The translations under genes and the position numbers were made by a program. Below, in pieces: positions 7,711-15,296 of a DNA stretch of 64,000 bases (its first letter is position 1; each line of letters starts with the position of its first letter). This DNA is from Candidatus Didemnitutus sp. (lineage in GTDB: Bacteria > Verrucomicrobiota > Verrucomicrobiia > Opitutales > Opitutaceae): contig JAHCAY010000001.1 in the NCBI GenBank assembly GCA_019634575.1, positions 682,001-746,000 of the forward strand, given 5' to 3'. The notes under the pieces are model-generated. The model did no database searches, had not been told where the DNA came from, and saw only the letters and a program-made list of their open reading frames with translations.

Positions 7711-9567
7711 ATGTGCGGCATCGTTGGCTACGTCGGAAAAAACAAAGCAGCCCCCCTCATCCTCGAGGGGCTGAAGCGCCTCGAATATCGTGGCTACGAC
7801 TCCGCCGGCGTCGCCGTTTGGCAGGACGGAGGGTTCGCCATCGCGAAGAAAATCGGCCGCGTCGCCGGCCTCGAACCGGAGGCCGCCAAGCTCCGCCTCA
7901 CGGGCACCTACGGCATGGGGCACACCCGCTGGGCGACACATGGCGGCGTCACCGACGCCAACGCCCACCCGCATCTCAGCAGCGACGGCAAGATCGCCCT
8001 GATCCACAACGGCGTCATCGAGAACTACGTCTCGATCAAAAAATTCCTCGCCGGTCGCGGCTTCACTTTCAAGTCCGAGACCGACACCGAGGTCCTCTGC
8101 AACGCCATCGCCTACCACTACGCGAAGGAGCCGGTCCCGTCCGATCCGACGGAAAGCCGCTTCGTCACCGCCGTGCGCAAGACGCTCCGTCACGCCGAGG
8201 GCACTTACGGCATCGTGGTCATGGCCCTCGACGTTCCCGGTGAACTCGTCACCGCCCGCAAAGGCTCGCCACTCATCCTCGGCATCGGCGACGGCGAGAG
8301 CCTCGTCGCGAGCGACGTCGCCGCAATCGTCAGCCGCACCCAGAACGTCGTTTATCTCAAGGACGGCGAGATCGCGCACCTCACGCCGAAGAACTTCGCC
8401 ATCACGACCCTGAACGCCGGCGACGTTTCGCCGGTCATCGACAAGGTCACCTGGTCGATCTCCGACGCCGAGCTGAACGGCTACGCCCATTTCATGGAGA
8501 AGGAGATTTTCGAGCAGCCCACGGCGCTCGAGAACACGATGCGCGGACGCTTCTCCGAGGACGGCAGCACCGCCCAGTTCGGCGGACTCAATATCACCGC
8601 GAGCGAGCTGCGCAGCTACGAGCGTTTCCAATTCCTCGCCTGCGGCACCGCGCTGCACGCGTGCATGGTCACCGAGCATCAGATCGAGCGCTTCGCCCGC
8701 GTGCCGGTCGAATGCGACTACGCCTCCGAGTTCCGCTATCGCAACACCCCGCTCGATCCCGCGACGCTCTTCTTCACCATGAGCCAGTCGGGCGAGACCA
8801 TCGACACGCTCGCCGCCATGCGCGAAGCGAAGCGCAAGGGCTACAAGGTCCTCGCGATTAACAACGTCGTCGGCTCCACCATCGCACGCGAGGCCGATGG
8901 CGGCATCTACCAGCACGTCGGCCCCGAAGTCGGCGTCGCCTCGACGAAGGCCTTCACTTCGCAGCTGCTCATCGGCGCGATGCTCGCGCTCTATATCGGC
9001 CGCATGCGCGACATGAGTTTCAGCGACGGCGCGCAGATCGTCCAAGCGCTCAAAAGCGCGCCCGACCTCGTCCGCACCGCCCTGAAACAGGCCGATCACA
9101 TCCGCGGCATCGCGAAACGCTACGCGCACTACCACGACATGCTGTTCCTCGGCCGCCTGTCGCTCTTCCCCATCGCGCTCGAAGGCGCGTTGAAGTTGAA
9201 GGAAATTTCCTACGTGCACGCCGAGGGCTACCCGGCCGCGGAAATGAAGCACGGCCCGATCGCGCTCATCAGCGAGCACTGCCCTTCCGTGTTCTTCGTC
9301 TCCAGCGGCGAGATGTTCAACAAGGTCGTCTCCTCGATGCAGGAAATCAAAGCCCGCAAGGGGAAGATCATCGCGGTCTGCACCGACGCCTGCAAATTGC
9401 CCGACGGCCTCGCGGACGAAATCATTCCGATCCCCGAGTGCCACGAGGCGGTCCTGCCGATCGTCGCCACCATCCCCGTCCAGCTGCTGAGCTATTACAT
9501 CGCGGTCGAACTCGGCCGCGACGTCGACAAGCCGCGCAACCTGGCGAAATCCGTTACAGTGGAGTGA
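7711..9567 (+). CDS. glmS: Glutamine--fructose-6-phosphate aminotransferase (isomerizing)
   Basis: A 618-residue enzyme that makes glucosamine-6-phosphate from fructose-6-phosphate and glutamine, the entry step of UDP-GlcNAc synthesis. It starts MCGIVGYVG, with Cys2 as the Ntn nucleophile of the glutaminase domain (about residues 1-230). Two SIS domains follow (FLACGTALHACM; MSQSGETIDTLAAMREAKRKG; YPAAEMKHGPIALI). The C-terminus DKPRNLAKSVTVE is the canonical GlmS end. Its last three codons and stop (aca gtg gag tga) lie inside the end repeat of the integrated element. The host codons for the same residues are found 7.4 kb downstream at 16970-16981. The protein is therefore unchanged, but the 3' flank and downstream operon partner have been displaced. 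Confidence 0.98.
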   Translation: MCGIVGYVGKNKAAPLILEGLKRLEYRGYDSAGVAVWQDGGFAIAKKIGRVAGLEPEAAKLRLTGTYGMGHTRWATHGGVTDANAHPHLSSDGKIALIHNGVIENYVSIKKFLAGRGFTFKSETDTEVLCNAIAYHYAKEPVPSDPTESRFVTAVRKTLRHAEGTYGIVVMALDVPGELVTARKGSPLILGIGDGESLVASDVAAIVSRTQNVVYLKDGEIAHLTPKNFAITTLNAGDVSPVIDKVTWSISDAELNGYAHFMEKEIFEQPTALENTMRGRFSEDGSTAQFGGLNITASELRSYERFQFLACGTALHACMVTEHQIERFARVPVECDYASEFRYRNTPLDPATLFFTMSQSGETIDTLAAMREAKRKGYKVLAINNVVGSTIAREADGGIYQHVGPEVGVASTKAFTSQLLIGAMLALYIGRMRDMSFSDGAQIVQALKSAPDLVRTALKQADHIRGIAKRYAHYHDMLFLGRLSLFPIALEGALKLKEISYVHAEGYPAAEMKHGPIALISEHCPSVFFVSSGEMFNKVVSSMQEIKARKGKIIAVCTDACKLPDGLADEIIPIPECHEAVLPIVATIPVQLLSYYIAVELGRDVDKPRNLAKSVTVE

Positions 9568-9580
9568 TTTCCCTATAACA
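9556..9580. other. attL core and P' arm of the integrative element
   Basis: The AC core at 9556-9557 is followed by the 23-bp arm 9558-9580, the inverted partner of 16947-16969. It overlaps the last codons of glmS and supplies synonymous TVE-stop codons. Confidence 0.85.
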
Positions 9581-9883
9581 CCCTCAATCGAGGGCGCGAC
9601 TGGCGAATTCGAGGTTCAGATCGAGGCACAGCACCTCGGTCTGAACTACATCTCCGAGGCCAACCAAGAGAGGCACGACATTATACTAAGCCTTTACTGG
9701 CATGGGTATGGCCCCGCCGAAATCGCAACTTACTTGAATCGCCTCGGGATAAAGACCCCGCGAGGCAAAACCTACTACGCGAAACTCGTCGAGGTGACCC
9801 GGCGGAAGCTGCTTCTGAGGAAAAAACGGCGCGGAAAAGTGATCGTGACAGTCTCTGCACCCCGTTTCCGTCAAAATTCGTAA
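9557..9883 (+). pseudogene. Start-less recombinase-like HTH reading frame abutting attL (possible split C-terminus of the serine integrase)
   Basis: One frame is open from the attL core to a TAA at 9881-9883 but contains no ATG, GTG or TTG before the conserved region. It encodes IILSLYWHGYGPAEIATYLN followed by a RLGIKTPRGK motif and a basic tail (RRKLLLRKKRRG). This matches the helix-turn-helix style of serine-recombinase 'Recombinase' domains (IA..LN..GI.TPRGK). In the chromosome it cannot be translated conventionally. If the element ends are joined at the AC core, the frame is continuous, with no stop, back to 16911, where it is the -1 frame of the serine recombinase. It may be the second half of a split integrase, or a remnant of an older recombinase gene. 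Confidence 0.55.
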
Positions 9884-9947
9884 TTTGCTGTATTAACATA
9901 CCTTATCTAACGTTCAAAGCCTCGGATTGCATAAATACAGCGTGTTT

Positions 9948-10424
9948 ATGGAAATTCGAGGAAATGGAGATTTTTCAGGGGCGCTCCGCGCGGGTTTAAG
10001 CGCTCACCTTCGCACCTTGCCGTTGGGCGACTGCTTTGGGGTCTCACTCACCATGAAGCAGCATAACGAAGGCATTTGGCTCGATGAGATTCGAGCGTCC
10101 CAAAACCTCCGGCATTTCATGAACCGCCTGAACTATGCCGTATTCGGCAAACGGTTCCAGCGGCATGGAGTCCGTCTCCGCGTCATTCCGGTCATCGAGC
10201 GATCATCCACTGGCCGCCTCCATTACCACCTCGTTCTTCAAAACCCATATCCCGACACGCCCGAGCTTTTCGAGCGGCTCATCGAAACCGAATGGCGCAA
10301 AACGCCCTTCGGGTATTTCGAGACTCACGTCCACCAGCAGATAGACCACGGTTGGACGGACTACATCAGCAAGACCAAGACCGCCAGCGATGGCATAGAC
10401 TGGGCGACCTATCACTGGAACTGA
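9948..10424 (+). CDS. Putative HUH-type replication initiator / nicking endonuclease
   Basis: A 158-residue protein from the ATG at 9948; a TTG at 9927 or GTG at 9942 would lengthen it slightly, and no clear ribosome site decides between them. Three features in order match small HUH Rep proteins: a hydrophobic strand CFGVSLT near residue 31 (motif 1), RLHYHLVLQNP with the metal-binding H92-Y-H94 pair (motif 2), and WTDYISKTK with Tyr139 and Lys142 in a YxxK arrangement (motif 3). The predicted role is to nick DNA by forming a 5'-phosphotyrosine bond and start rolling-circle replication or mobilisation. An inovirus-Gp2-like protein is an alternative reading. A phased repeat array and an RHH gene follow directly, like the Rep/CopG neighbourhood of small plasmids. 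No helicase domain is present. Confidence 0.55.
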   Translation: MEIRGNGDFSGALRAGLSAHLRTLPLGDCFGVSLTMKQHNEGIWLDEIRASQNLRHFMNRLNYAVFGKRFQRHGVRLRVIPVIERSSTGRLHYHLVLQNPYPDTPELFERLIETEWRKTPFGYFETHVHQQIDHGWTDYISKTKTASDGIDWATYHWN

Positions 10425-10506
10425 CGGGCTAAAGCTCCTGCTCCATCTCCCAGCCGCCAAGGAATCACTCACGCGAATCCTTGATGGAATCTTATTACCC
10501 AATTCC

Positions 10507-10594
10507 TCAGACCAATCCAGAGATCACCAGACGAACATCAGACAGGATCAAATCCATTCACTGCCCGAACCTGATCATTTCTGAAAACACCTGA
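10507..10594. promoter_or_regulatory. Helically phased inverted repeat array (candidate origin or operator)
   Basis: Four (T/C)CAGA units begin at 10507, 10517, 10527 and 10538. After a gap they are followed by four CTG(A/C) units in the opposite sense at 10561, 10571, 10581 and 10591. The spacing is 10-11 bp throughout, one helical turn. The array sits between the HUH Rep-like gene and the RHH gene, a natural place for an origin or for an RHH operator. Confidence 0.5.
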
Positions 10595-10636
10595 CCCAAA
10601 TCGACCACATCGAAAAACAACGGACGAGAACCTAAG

Positions 10637-10888
10637 ATGACTGACGCCACACCAATGCTCCTGATGAATTTTCGCATCCCTTCGGACCTTAAAATCCAGT
10701 TCCGCGACACCTGCCGCCGTAGACGAACCCGGATGTCCACGGAACTCGTCCGTTTCGTGACTCAATTCCTCAAACTGGACCATTGGGAGACGGTCGAACT
10801 CGAGCGGATGAAACACCGCCTCGACACGAACCGCGCCGAACCGCGCCGCCTGCTAATCGATCCAAATACTGGACTCCCGCTTTCGTGA
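10637..10888 (+). CDS. Small ribbon-helix-helix (Arc/CopG-like) DNA-binding protein
   Basis: An 83-residue protein. After a short leader the strand MLLMNFRIPSDLKIQFRDTC is followed by two helices (RRRRTRMSTELVRFVTQFL), the usual RHH pattern of a short beta-strand that inserts into the major groove as a dimer. The C-terminal tail LLIDPNTGLPLS is of unknown use. The phased repeat array ends 43 nt before its start codon, so it may be an autoregulated copy-control or transcription repressor for the element. The call rests on pattern, not on an identified family; it is a moderate call. Confidence 0.6.
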   Translation: MTDATPMLLMNFRIPSDLKIQFRDTCRRRRTRMSTELVRFVTQFLKLDHWETVELERMKHRLDTNRAEPRRLLIDPNTGLPLS

Positions 10889-10914
10889 CCACCGCCAGGT
10901 TACACCGCCTAACG

Positions 10915-12225
10915 TTACTCGATGACTATATGCAATGAACCACGCCGAGGCTTCGGCAAGTTGGCCGCGTGGATTTCGTAATCCACTTGGAACGAGGTCC
11001 GCGTCGCCGGCGCGTTCAGAGTGAGGATCATTTCATTCAACTCCTCCGTAAACCCGTGGTTTAACTTTCGAACTTTGAAATCCACGTCGAAGCTGTTCGT
11101 CTTTCTAATGCGGAGGGATCTCTTCGCGTCCATACGTGCGACCACAGGCGCGTCCCGCAATGCAGCTAGGTTCGAAGGGTAAGCTACCGGAAGGGAAAGA
11201 TTTTGCCACTTCTCAGATGGTTTAAGCGGGAGGTCGGGAGGGGCCGGCAGGTCGGGTGCCTCGGGAAATTCATTCTTTTCGCAAAGAAAGAACCCGTCGG
11301 GAAAATGCATGTGAACAACTATATCGTCCGCCGGCGCGGTGCCATCATTGCTTACGCCTATTTTTATCGGGTAGCTTCGGCGCAGATAGTTCTCATAGGC
11401 ATGCTGCTTTTTTCTGTTCTCAATGAAACAACCCCAATATTCCTCCAAGTCCTCGTTGTATCTTTTGGCGTCCTCCGGGTGATAGCCGTGCAGCTGCTCC
11501 AAAAACTTCGCAACCTGCATCGACACGGTCTCTGGTTCAGCCGAACTCTCTTCCCGGACACGAAGCTTTTTATGGGTCCGCTTCGCCTCTTCGAGCAGCT
11601 CGATGGCATTCCTCTCGTCGAAGGGCATCTCCTCCTTAAAGCTAAGTCTTAAGAGAGACGTTCCATCAACGAATGAAAGGCTCAACTCCGGAATCGTAGA
11701 TTTCAGCGCGAGAACTTCGGCTTCGAGCAACCGGATTCGTTTCGCTTCAGAGTCCTCCTCCTCGGGTAATTTCAAGTCGTCGGACAACTGAAGCACCTCG
11801 ATCTTGTGAGCACGGCATTTCAATTTTAGGCCAAGATCGGCCGTAACCAACACGTAGTGCTGCGTTCCGTCTCGCCGTTTCTGTTCAAGCACCGATGCGA
11901 TCAACCAATCGTCCTGAATGTCGGTTCGCAACTGATGCGCGGCAAAATCGATCTGCGGCTCCGAGGTGATACATTCCCCAAATACGCCTTCCCTTATCGT
12001 GGCCCGCAGCTCGGAGCGGAATAATCTTTCGATGTCCATTAACGCAGCCTGAGCGCGGCGTTTGATCTTCTGACTGGCACCGCCATCCTTCTTTTCGTTG
12101 AGCTCTCGCAGCGTGATCGGCGGAAAGGTGATGGTCACTTGCCGCTCCCCAGCCACAGCTAACCAATCGATCTCTGTGAACCGTCGGTAGTGAAGAAATA
12201 CGTTGGTGTCTAAGAAAACGACCAC
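10915..12225 (-). CDS. PIN-domain protein with an unrecognised C-terminal half
   Basis: A 436-residue protein. Residues 1-150 look like a PIN ribonuclease domain: VVFLDTNVFLHY carries Asp6, ITLRELNEKK carries Glu41, DIQDDWLIASVLEQ carries Asp105/106 and YVLVTADLGLKLKCR carries Asp130, the normal acidic set for metal-dependent RNA cleavage. Residues 150-260 are charged and probably helical. Residues 270-436 alternate hydrophobic residues in a beta-rich pattern (NEMILTLNAPATRTSFQVDYEIHA) that I do not recognise. It is much longer than VapC toxins, and no antitoxin-sized gene lies beside it. It is transcribed against the replication genes as island cargo, and a defence or RNA-processing role is possible. 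The zinc-ribbon gene lies 176 nt upstream on the same strand; that gap shows nothing clear. Confidence 0.75.
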   Translation of the reverse strand: MVVFLDTNVFLHYRRFTEIDWLAVAGERQVTITFPPITLRELNEKKDGGASQKIKRRAQAALMDIERLFRSELRATIREGVFGECITSEPQIDFAAHQLRTDIQDDWLIASVLEQKRRDGTQHYVLVTADLGLKLKCRAHKIEVLQLSDDLKLPEEEDSEAKRIRLLEAEVLALKSTIPELSLSFVDGTSLLRLSFKEEMPFDERNAIELLEEAKRTHKKLRVREESSAEPETVSMQVAKFLEQLHGYHPEDAKRYNEDLEEYWGCFIENRKKQHAYENYLRRSYPIKIGVSNDGTAPADDIVVHMHFPDGFFLCEKNEFPEAPDLPAPPDLPLKPSEKWQNLSLPVAYPSNLAALRDAPVVARMDAKRSLRIRKTNSFDVDFKVRKLNHGFTEELNEMILTLNAPATRTSFQVDYEIHAANLPKPRRGSLHIVIE

Positions 12226-12401
12226 GCGAGCGAGACTACCCTAGGAAACCCGAGGTTCAATTGGAAACAGGACAAGCGGACGCAGCATGCCCTCCGTTCC
12301 CATTCTGTCCCTTCTCAGTGAACCGAAACAATTCGAAGGGGTAATCCAATACCCGAACGCTCAAATCACTCCTGAGATGCCTCAGAGTGTCGCCGCGGCA
12401 C

Positions 12402-12944
12402 TTAGCGGACTTTTAGTTGAACGTGGAGCATCTTGCCCTCGACTGTCCCGGTCACGGTGATGCTTTCACCCTTTTTCAGCTGAGCTAGGCGCTTTCGGTA
12501 GTCTTCGCGGTCCGGGAATGTGCATTGGACACCGATGTCGTCACCAAGGATCACATAGGGATTGTCCATGATGTCCTTAGCGATGTCGTTAATCACTCCC
12601 GACACTTTGATTGTCTTACCCTTGAACTGCTCGTCGGCGGCCACCTCGTTCGCCTCGTAGGCCTTGTAGAGCGTCTCCGCGTCGATCGTGGCTAGCGAGT
12701 CCTGTTTTGGGGCCGGGGCCGTAGCGGGCTGAACAGCGGCAGCCGGAGAACTCTTGGAGCCACTGTCACCGCCTCCACCGCTGAAAATCGCGCCAACAAC
12801 ACACAGCGCGATGAACCCACCGCCTGCATACATGATCAACCGAAGGCAGCCTCCCTTTTTGTTTGGTGCTCCGCACTTCGGGCAGTTCTTGGCGTCGGAG
12901 GCCATCTCGCTTCCGCAGGTCTTACATTTGGTCAGGCTGCTCAT
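12402..12944 (-). CDS. Zinc-ribbon, single-TM, OB-fold (tRNA_anti-like) protein
   Basis: A 180-residue protein from the ATG at 12944 (MSSLTKCKTCGSEM); a longer start at 13067 would add 41 residues that do not look coding and would overlap the divergent XRE gene. Residues 7-27 form a zinc ribbon with two CxxC pairs (CKTC and CPKC). A transmembrane helix follows (LIMYAGGGFIALCVVGAIFS), then an Ala/Pro/Ser-rich linker. The C-terminal domain of about 95 residues begins IDAETLYKAYEANEVAADEQF, continues with GKTIKVSGVINDIAKDI and ends MLHVQLKVR. It resembles the tRNA_anti-like OB fold common in small exported or membrane proteins. Ligand and function are unknown. Confidence 0.75.
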   Translation of the reverse strand: MSSLTKCKTCGSEMASDAKNCPKCGAPNKKGGCLRLIMYAGGGFIALCVVGAIFSGGGGDSGSKSSPAAAVQPATAPAPKQDSLATIDAETLYKAYEANEVAADEQFKGKTIKVSGVINDIAKDIMDNPYVILGDDIGVQCTFPDREDYRKRLAQLKKGESITVTGTVEGKMLHVQLKVR

Positions 12945-13066
12945 TTTTGGGGGCTGGGATTCGGTTTCCCGAGAACGAATAGGGCGACACGTGAGATTCG
13001 TAAACCTTAAAATGCTATCTAACGGCTGTCGATTCATAGGCGTCACCAAACTAGAATGGGGAACCA

Positions 13067-13297
13067 ATGGAGAAGGCGGTGACCCAAGACCTACGGCTGC
13101 TTGGCGAAGGAATTCGCCGACACAGACAGGCGCTTGATGTCAGCCAAGAGGACTTCGCGGAACTGTGCGACCTCCACCGAACCTATATTGGGCAAGTTGA
13201 GCGCGGTGAGAAAAACATTTCGTTCGAAAACATTTTGAAGATTGCCCGCGGCCTAAAAATCAAACCGTCGAAATTGTTTTCGACCGCCGGACTGTGA
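13067..13297 (+). CDS. XRE-family helix-turn-helix regulator
   Basis: A 76-residue protein that is almost entirely an HTH_3 domain: LGEGIRRHRQALDVSQEDFAELCDLHRTYIGQVERG followed by ISFENILKIARGLKIKPSKLF. The size and sequence style resemble restriction-modification controller proteins and phage-type repressors, but no restriction or modification gene is in the element. A GGGGA-like ribosome site lies just upstream of the ATG. It is divergent from the zinc-ribbon gene, so a shared regulatory region of about 120 bp lies between them. It may keep the element's recombinase and Rep genes off (inference). Confidence 0.88.
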   Translation: MEKAVTQDLRLLGEGIRRHRQALDVSQEDFAELCDLHRTYIGQVERGEKNISFENILKIARGLKIKPSKLFSTAGL

Positions 13298-13393
13298 CCG
13301 AGTGGGACGGTGCGACGACGAGCACTCTCCCGAAACTCAGTCGCGACTTGACCGGGCTTCGTAACGGTCGCTTTATCCTGTGGGCCAGAGCCA

Positions 13394-13415
13394 CGCCCCG
13401 GGGGCTAACGGGGCG
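13394..13415 (+). promoter_or_regulatory. Strong hairpin in the leader of the sigma-4-like HTH gene
   Basis: CGCCCCG (13394-13400) pairs perfectly with CGGGGCG (13409-13415) around an eight-base loop. It lacks a proper U-tract, so it is either a weak terminator after the XRE gene or a leader structure in the message of the next gene, whose ATG is 34 nt on. Confidence 0.4.
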
Positions 13416-13448
13416 CGGTTCTCTTCCATTTGTCGGAGATCGAAGCGC

Positions 13449-13823
13449 ATGAAAAAGCGAACCCCAGAGAAGAAAATAATGAGCAGGAGGGAAACAATCA
13501 GGATCGGTGCCCTCTGGAAAAAGGCATTCGAACTAGGCATGGCTGAACGCGAGATTCTGTGTCTCCAAGATGAACACAGTCGACAGGCATTGGCCGAGGC
13601 GTTCGGCGTGAGTCCGGGACGTATCTCGCAAATTAAGGCGAAGGCGATTCGGAAGATGATCCACCCTTTCAGAAGACGACTAGCGATCGAGTTGGGGATA
13701 GCTCAGAGAATCGGACTGACCAACGAGCAGATTGAAGCCTACAAGGACCGGCCAATAGATCCGTTGCCTAGGGACCACCATTTGCGTCGGAAACTCGAAC
13801 AGGACGACTCGGACGAGCAATAA
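13449..13823 (+). CDS. Small HTH protein resembling sigma-70 region 4
   Basis: A 124-residue basic protein from the ATG at 13449; a GTG at 13380 would add 23 residues reading through the hairpin and is less likely. The core ILCLQDEHSRQALAEAFGVSPGRISQIKAKAIRKM has the two-helix recognition pattern of sigma region 4.2 or LuxR-like HTH domains. No region 2 is present, so it is not a complete sigma factor. It may be an accessory transcription factor for the element. It ends at a terminator hairpin shared with the convergent gene at 13875-14468. I do not recognise a specific family. Confidence 0.6.
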   Translation: MKKRTPEKKIMSRRETIRIGALWKKAFELGMAEREILCLQDEHSRQALAEAFGVSPGRISQIKAKAIRKMIHPFRRRLAIELGIAQRIGLTNEQIEAYKDRPIDPLPRDHHLRRKLEQDDSDEQ

Positions 13824-13853
13824 AAAATGCCACCGACTCGACGTCGATGGCAT
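13822..13853 (-). terminator. Rho-independent terminator for the minus-strand gene at 13875-14468
   Basis: TGGCAT at 13848-13853 pairs with ATGCCA at 13827-13832, with partial pairing inside. The A-run at 13822-13827 becomes a U-tract on the minus strand. It lies between two convergent genes. Confidence 0.7.
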
Positions 13854-13874
13854 CGGGGGACGGGTGGTGATTGA

Positions 13875-14468
13875 CTATGCCGCAGGTCGCGCGACCAATG
13901 AGGGAAGGAGATCGAATAGTTCCTGTTCGTATGCGGCGACCGCGAGTTCGATCACCTTTCGGATGTCGTCCGGGGGAAGTGCTTCCGAGCACAGTGGGTC
14001 GCTCAAAATATCGCGGCATTCCTGGGCGCAGTAATCCCAGTTATCGGGACCGCATTCCTTCGCCGCCTGAAAAAATTTCAAGGCTTTCACTCGAAGTTGA
14101 TCGCGCGGACTGAATGAGCTAAACCCCAAACCGTAGACCCAGTCCATCGCCGGAACCGCGTGGAGGGCTTTGATCGCCTTGGTCAGGTTCCAATCCTCTT
14201 CCCACCTCTCCTCTTCGAGGTATCGCCAGTAGGAAATCAGGCGTTCGATGAAGGCGTCCTCCCCCGGCGACATTTCATCTTCCTCTGTATTTGGGCGATA
14301 GTCGCTCGATCCACGTAGGTGGGCCCATTCGGATGCAGCCTCGAACGCTTCCGTCATGGCTTCTTCTTCACGGAACGTAGCACAGCGGATGCCTTCAAGC
14401 GCCCGCGCGGTTTCAAAAACCCCAATTTCTTGGGGAGCTAATTCACGAACTGTTTGGGTAATACTCAT
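13875..14468 (-). CDS. Hypothetical acidic protein of the integrative element
   Basis: A 197-residue, strongly acidic protein without recognisable domain, signal peptide or membrane segment. It is probably mostly alpha-helical, with several Trp-rich acidic stretches (FIERLISYWRYLEEERWEEDW). Its acidity would be compatible with a DNA-mimic or an antitoxin-like role, but nothing in the sequence proves that. Downstream lies its own terminator. Upstream, 228 nt separate it from the divergent tyrosine recombinase gene, with AT-rich promoter-like sequence and inverted GATAATCAG/CTGATTAT motifs. Confidence 0.65.
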   Translation of the reverse strand: MSITQTVRELAPQEIGVFETARALEGIRCATFREEEAMTEAFEAASEWAHLRGSSDYRPNTEEDEMSPGEDAFIERLISYWRYLEEERWEEDWNLTKAIKALHAVPAMDWVYGLGFSSFSPRDQLRVKALKFFQAAKECGPDNWDYCAQECRDILSDPLCSEALPPDDIRKVIELAVAAYEQELFDLLPSLVARPAA

Positions 14469-14554
14469 ACACTAGTAATTAGCTTCGGCCTCGGCCCCAT
14501 GTCATAAATTCGCGCATTTTCCGTGCGATTTTATCGGCCGCCCTTGAGTCCACT

Positions 14555-14651
14555 GGTTATCGAATTACCAAAAGATAATCAGATTCCCTAGTCCCTTGGC
14601 AGCCAATGGGCTCGATTGGAGCACTTCGGGATTCACTCCGTAACTGATTAT
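14555..14651. promoter_or_regulatory. AT-rich divergent promoter/operator region upstream of the recombinase pair
   Basis: GGTTATC (14555-14561) faces GATAATC (14574-14580), one mismatch from an inverted repeat. GATAATCAG (14574-14582) recurs inverted as CTGATTAT at 14644-14651, just before the tyrosine recombinase start. Such paired sites could be bound by the element's XRE repressor. Confidence 0.35.
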
Positions 14652-14696
14652 GGAATAATAGGATGAGAACAGAACATAACCTCAACTTATCCTACC

Positions 14697-15296
14697 ATGT
14701 CCCTTGGGAAACAGTCGAAGATCGTCACGGACAAGCAGACCGAAGCCATGCTTGCCTATCTAACTCGTCGTCGAAACGGCATCCGCAACCGAGCGGTATT
14801 CCTTCTCTCGGTGAAAGCCGGTCTCCGGTCGAAGGAGATAGCCTGTCTGCGCTGGTCCATGCTGGTGAACCCTGACGGGCAATTAGCCGACGCGATCCAT
14901 TTGACCGACGATGCATCGAAAGGCCAATCTGGGCGGGTGATTCCGCTCAATCGCAATCTCAAGGACGCTTTGCAGGGCCTATACGACAGGCAGCGGAACG
15001 CTCCGGGATTCGATCTTGCCTCGTGGTTCGTCGTCCGGTCTGAGCGGTCCAATCGGACAAGCCCGCAGGCAGTGGTGAACATGTTTTTCCGCTGGTATCG
15101 AGATCTGGGTTACGTCGGATGCTCCTCCCATTCAGGGCGACGCACTTTCATCACGAACGCGGCGCGGCGAATCGGTTCCGTCGGTGGATCGCTCAGGGAC
15201 ATCCAATTGATGGCTGGTCACCGTAACCTTCAAACCACGCAGCGATACATTGAGCACGACACAGAGTGCCAGCGGAAGGTGGTGAACCTTGTCTGA
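14697..15296 (+). CDS. Tyrosine recombinase, catalytic domain only
   Basis: A 199-residue phage-integrase-family protein with the full active-site set: Arg44 (AGLRSKEI), Lys75 in the beta-hairpin (DDASKGQSGR), His145-x-x-Arg148 (HSGRRTF), His175 (LMAGHRNLQTT) and nucleophile Tyr184 (QRYIEHD). It lacks the N-terminal SAM-like core-binding domain of XerC/XerD, so it is short for the family but not visibly truncated, and it starts with an ATG. Its last codons overlap the TTG start of the serine recombinase by 8 nt, so the two are translationally coupled. It could resolve multimers of the circular form, assist excision, or have lost an ancestral integration role. Confidence 0.9.
   Translation: MSLGKQSKIVTDKQTEAMLAYLTRRRNGIRNRAVFLLSVKAGLRSKEIACLRWSMLVNPDGQLADAIHLTDDASKGQSGRVIPLNRNLKDALQGLYDRQRNAPGFDLASWFVVRSERSNRTSPQAVVNMFFRWYRDLGYVGCSSHSGRRTFITNAARRIGSVGGSLRDIQLMAGHRNLQTTQRYIEHDTECQRKVVNLV

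Noticed and set aside
10459..10482. Terminator after the HUH gene (AAGGA/TCCTT hairpin)
   Set aside because: The stem is only 5 bp with a long loop and no T-tract.
12226..12401. Possible short gene in the gap between the PIN and zinc-ribbon genes
   Set aside because: A 56-codon frame exists on the plus strand but has no ribosome site or protein-like composition.
9904..13024. Shared 9-mer TATCTAACG before the HUH gene (9904-9912) and before the XRE gene (13016-13024)
   Set aside because: A 9-base match within 7 kb is expected by chance, and the spacing to the two starts differs.
13067..13297. XRE protein as the controller of a restriction-modification system
   Set aside because: The sequence resembles C proteins, but no methyltransferase or endonuclease gene is in the element.
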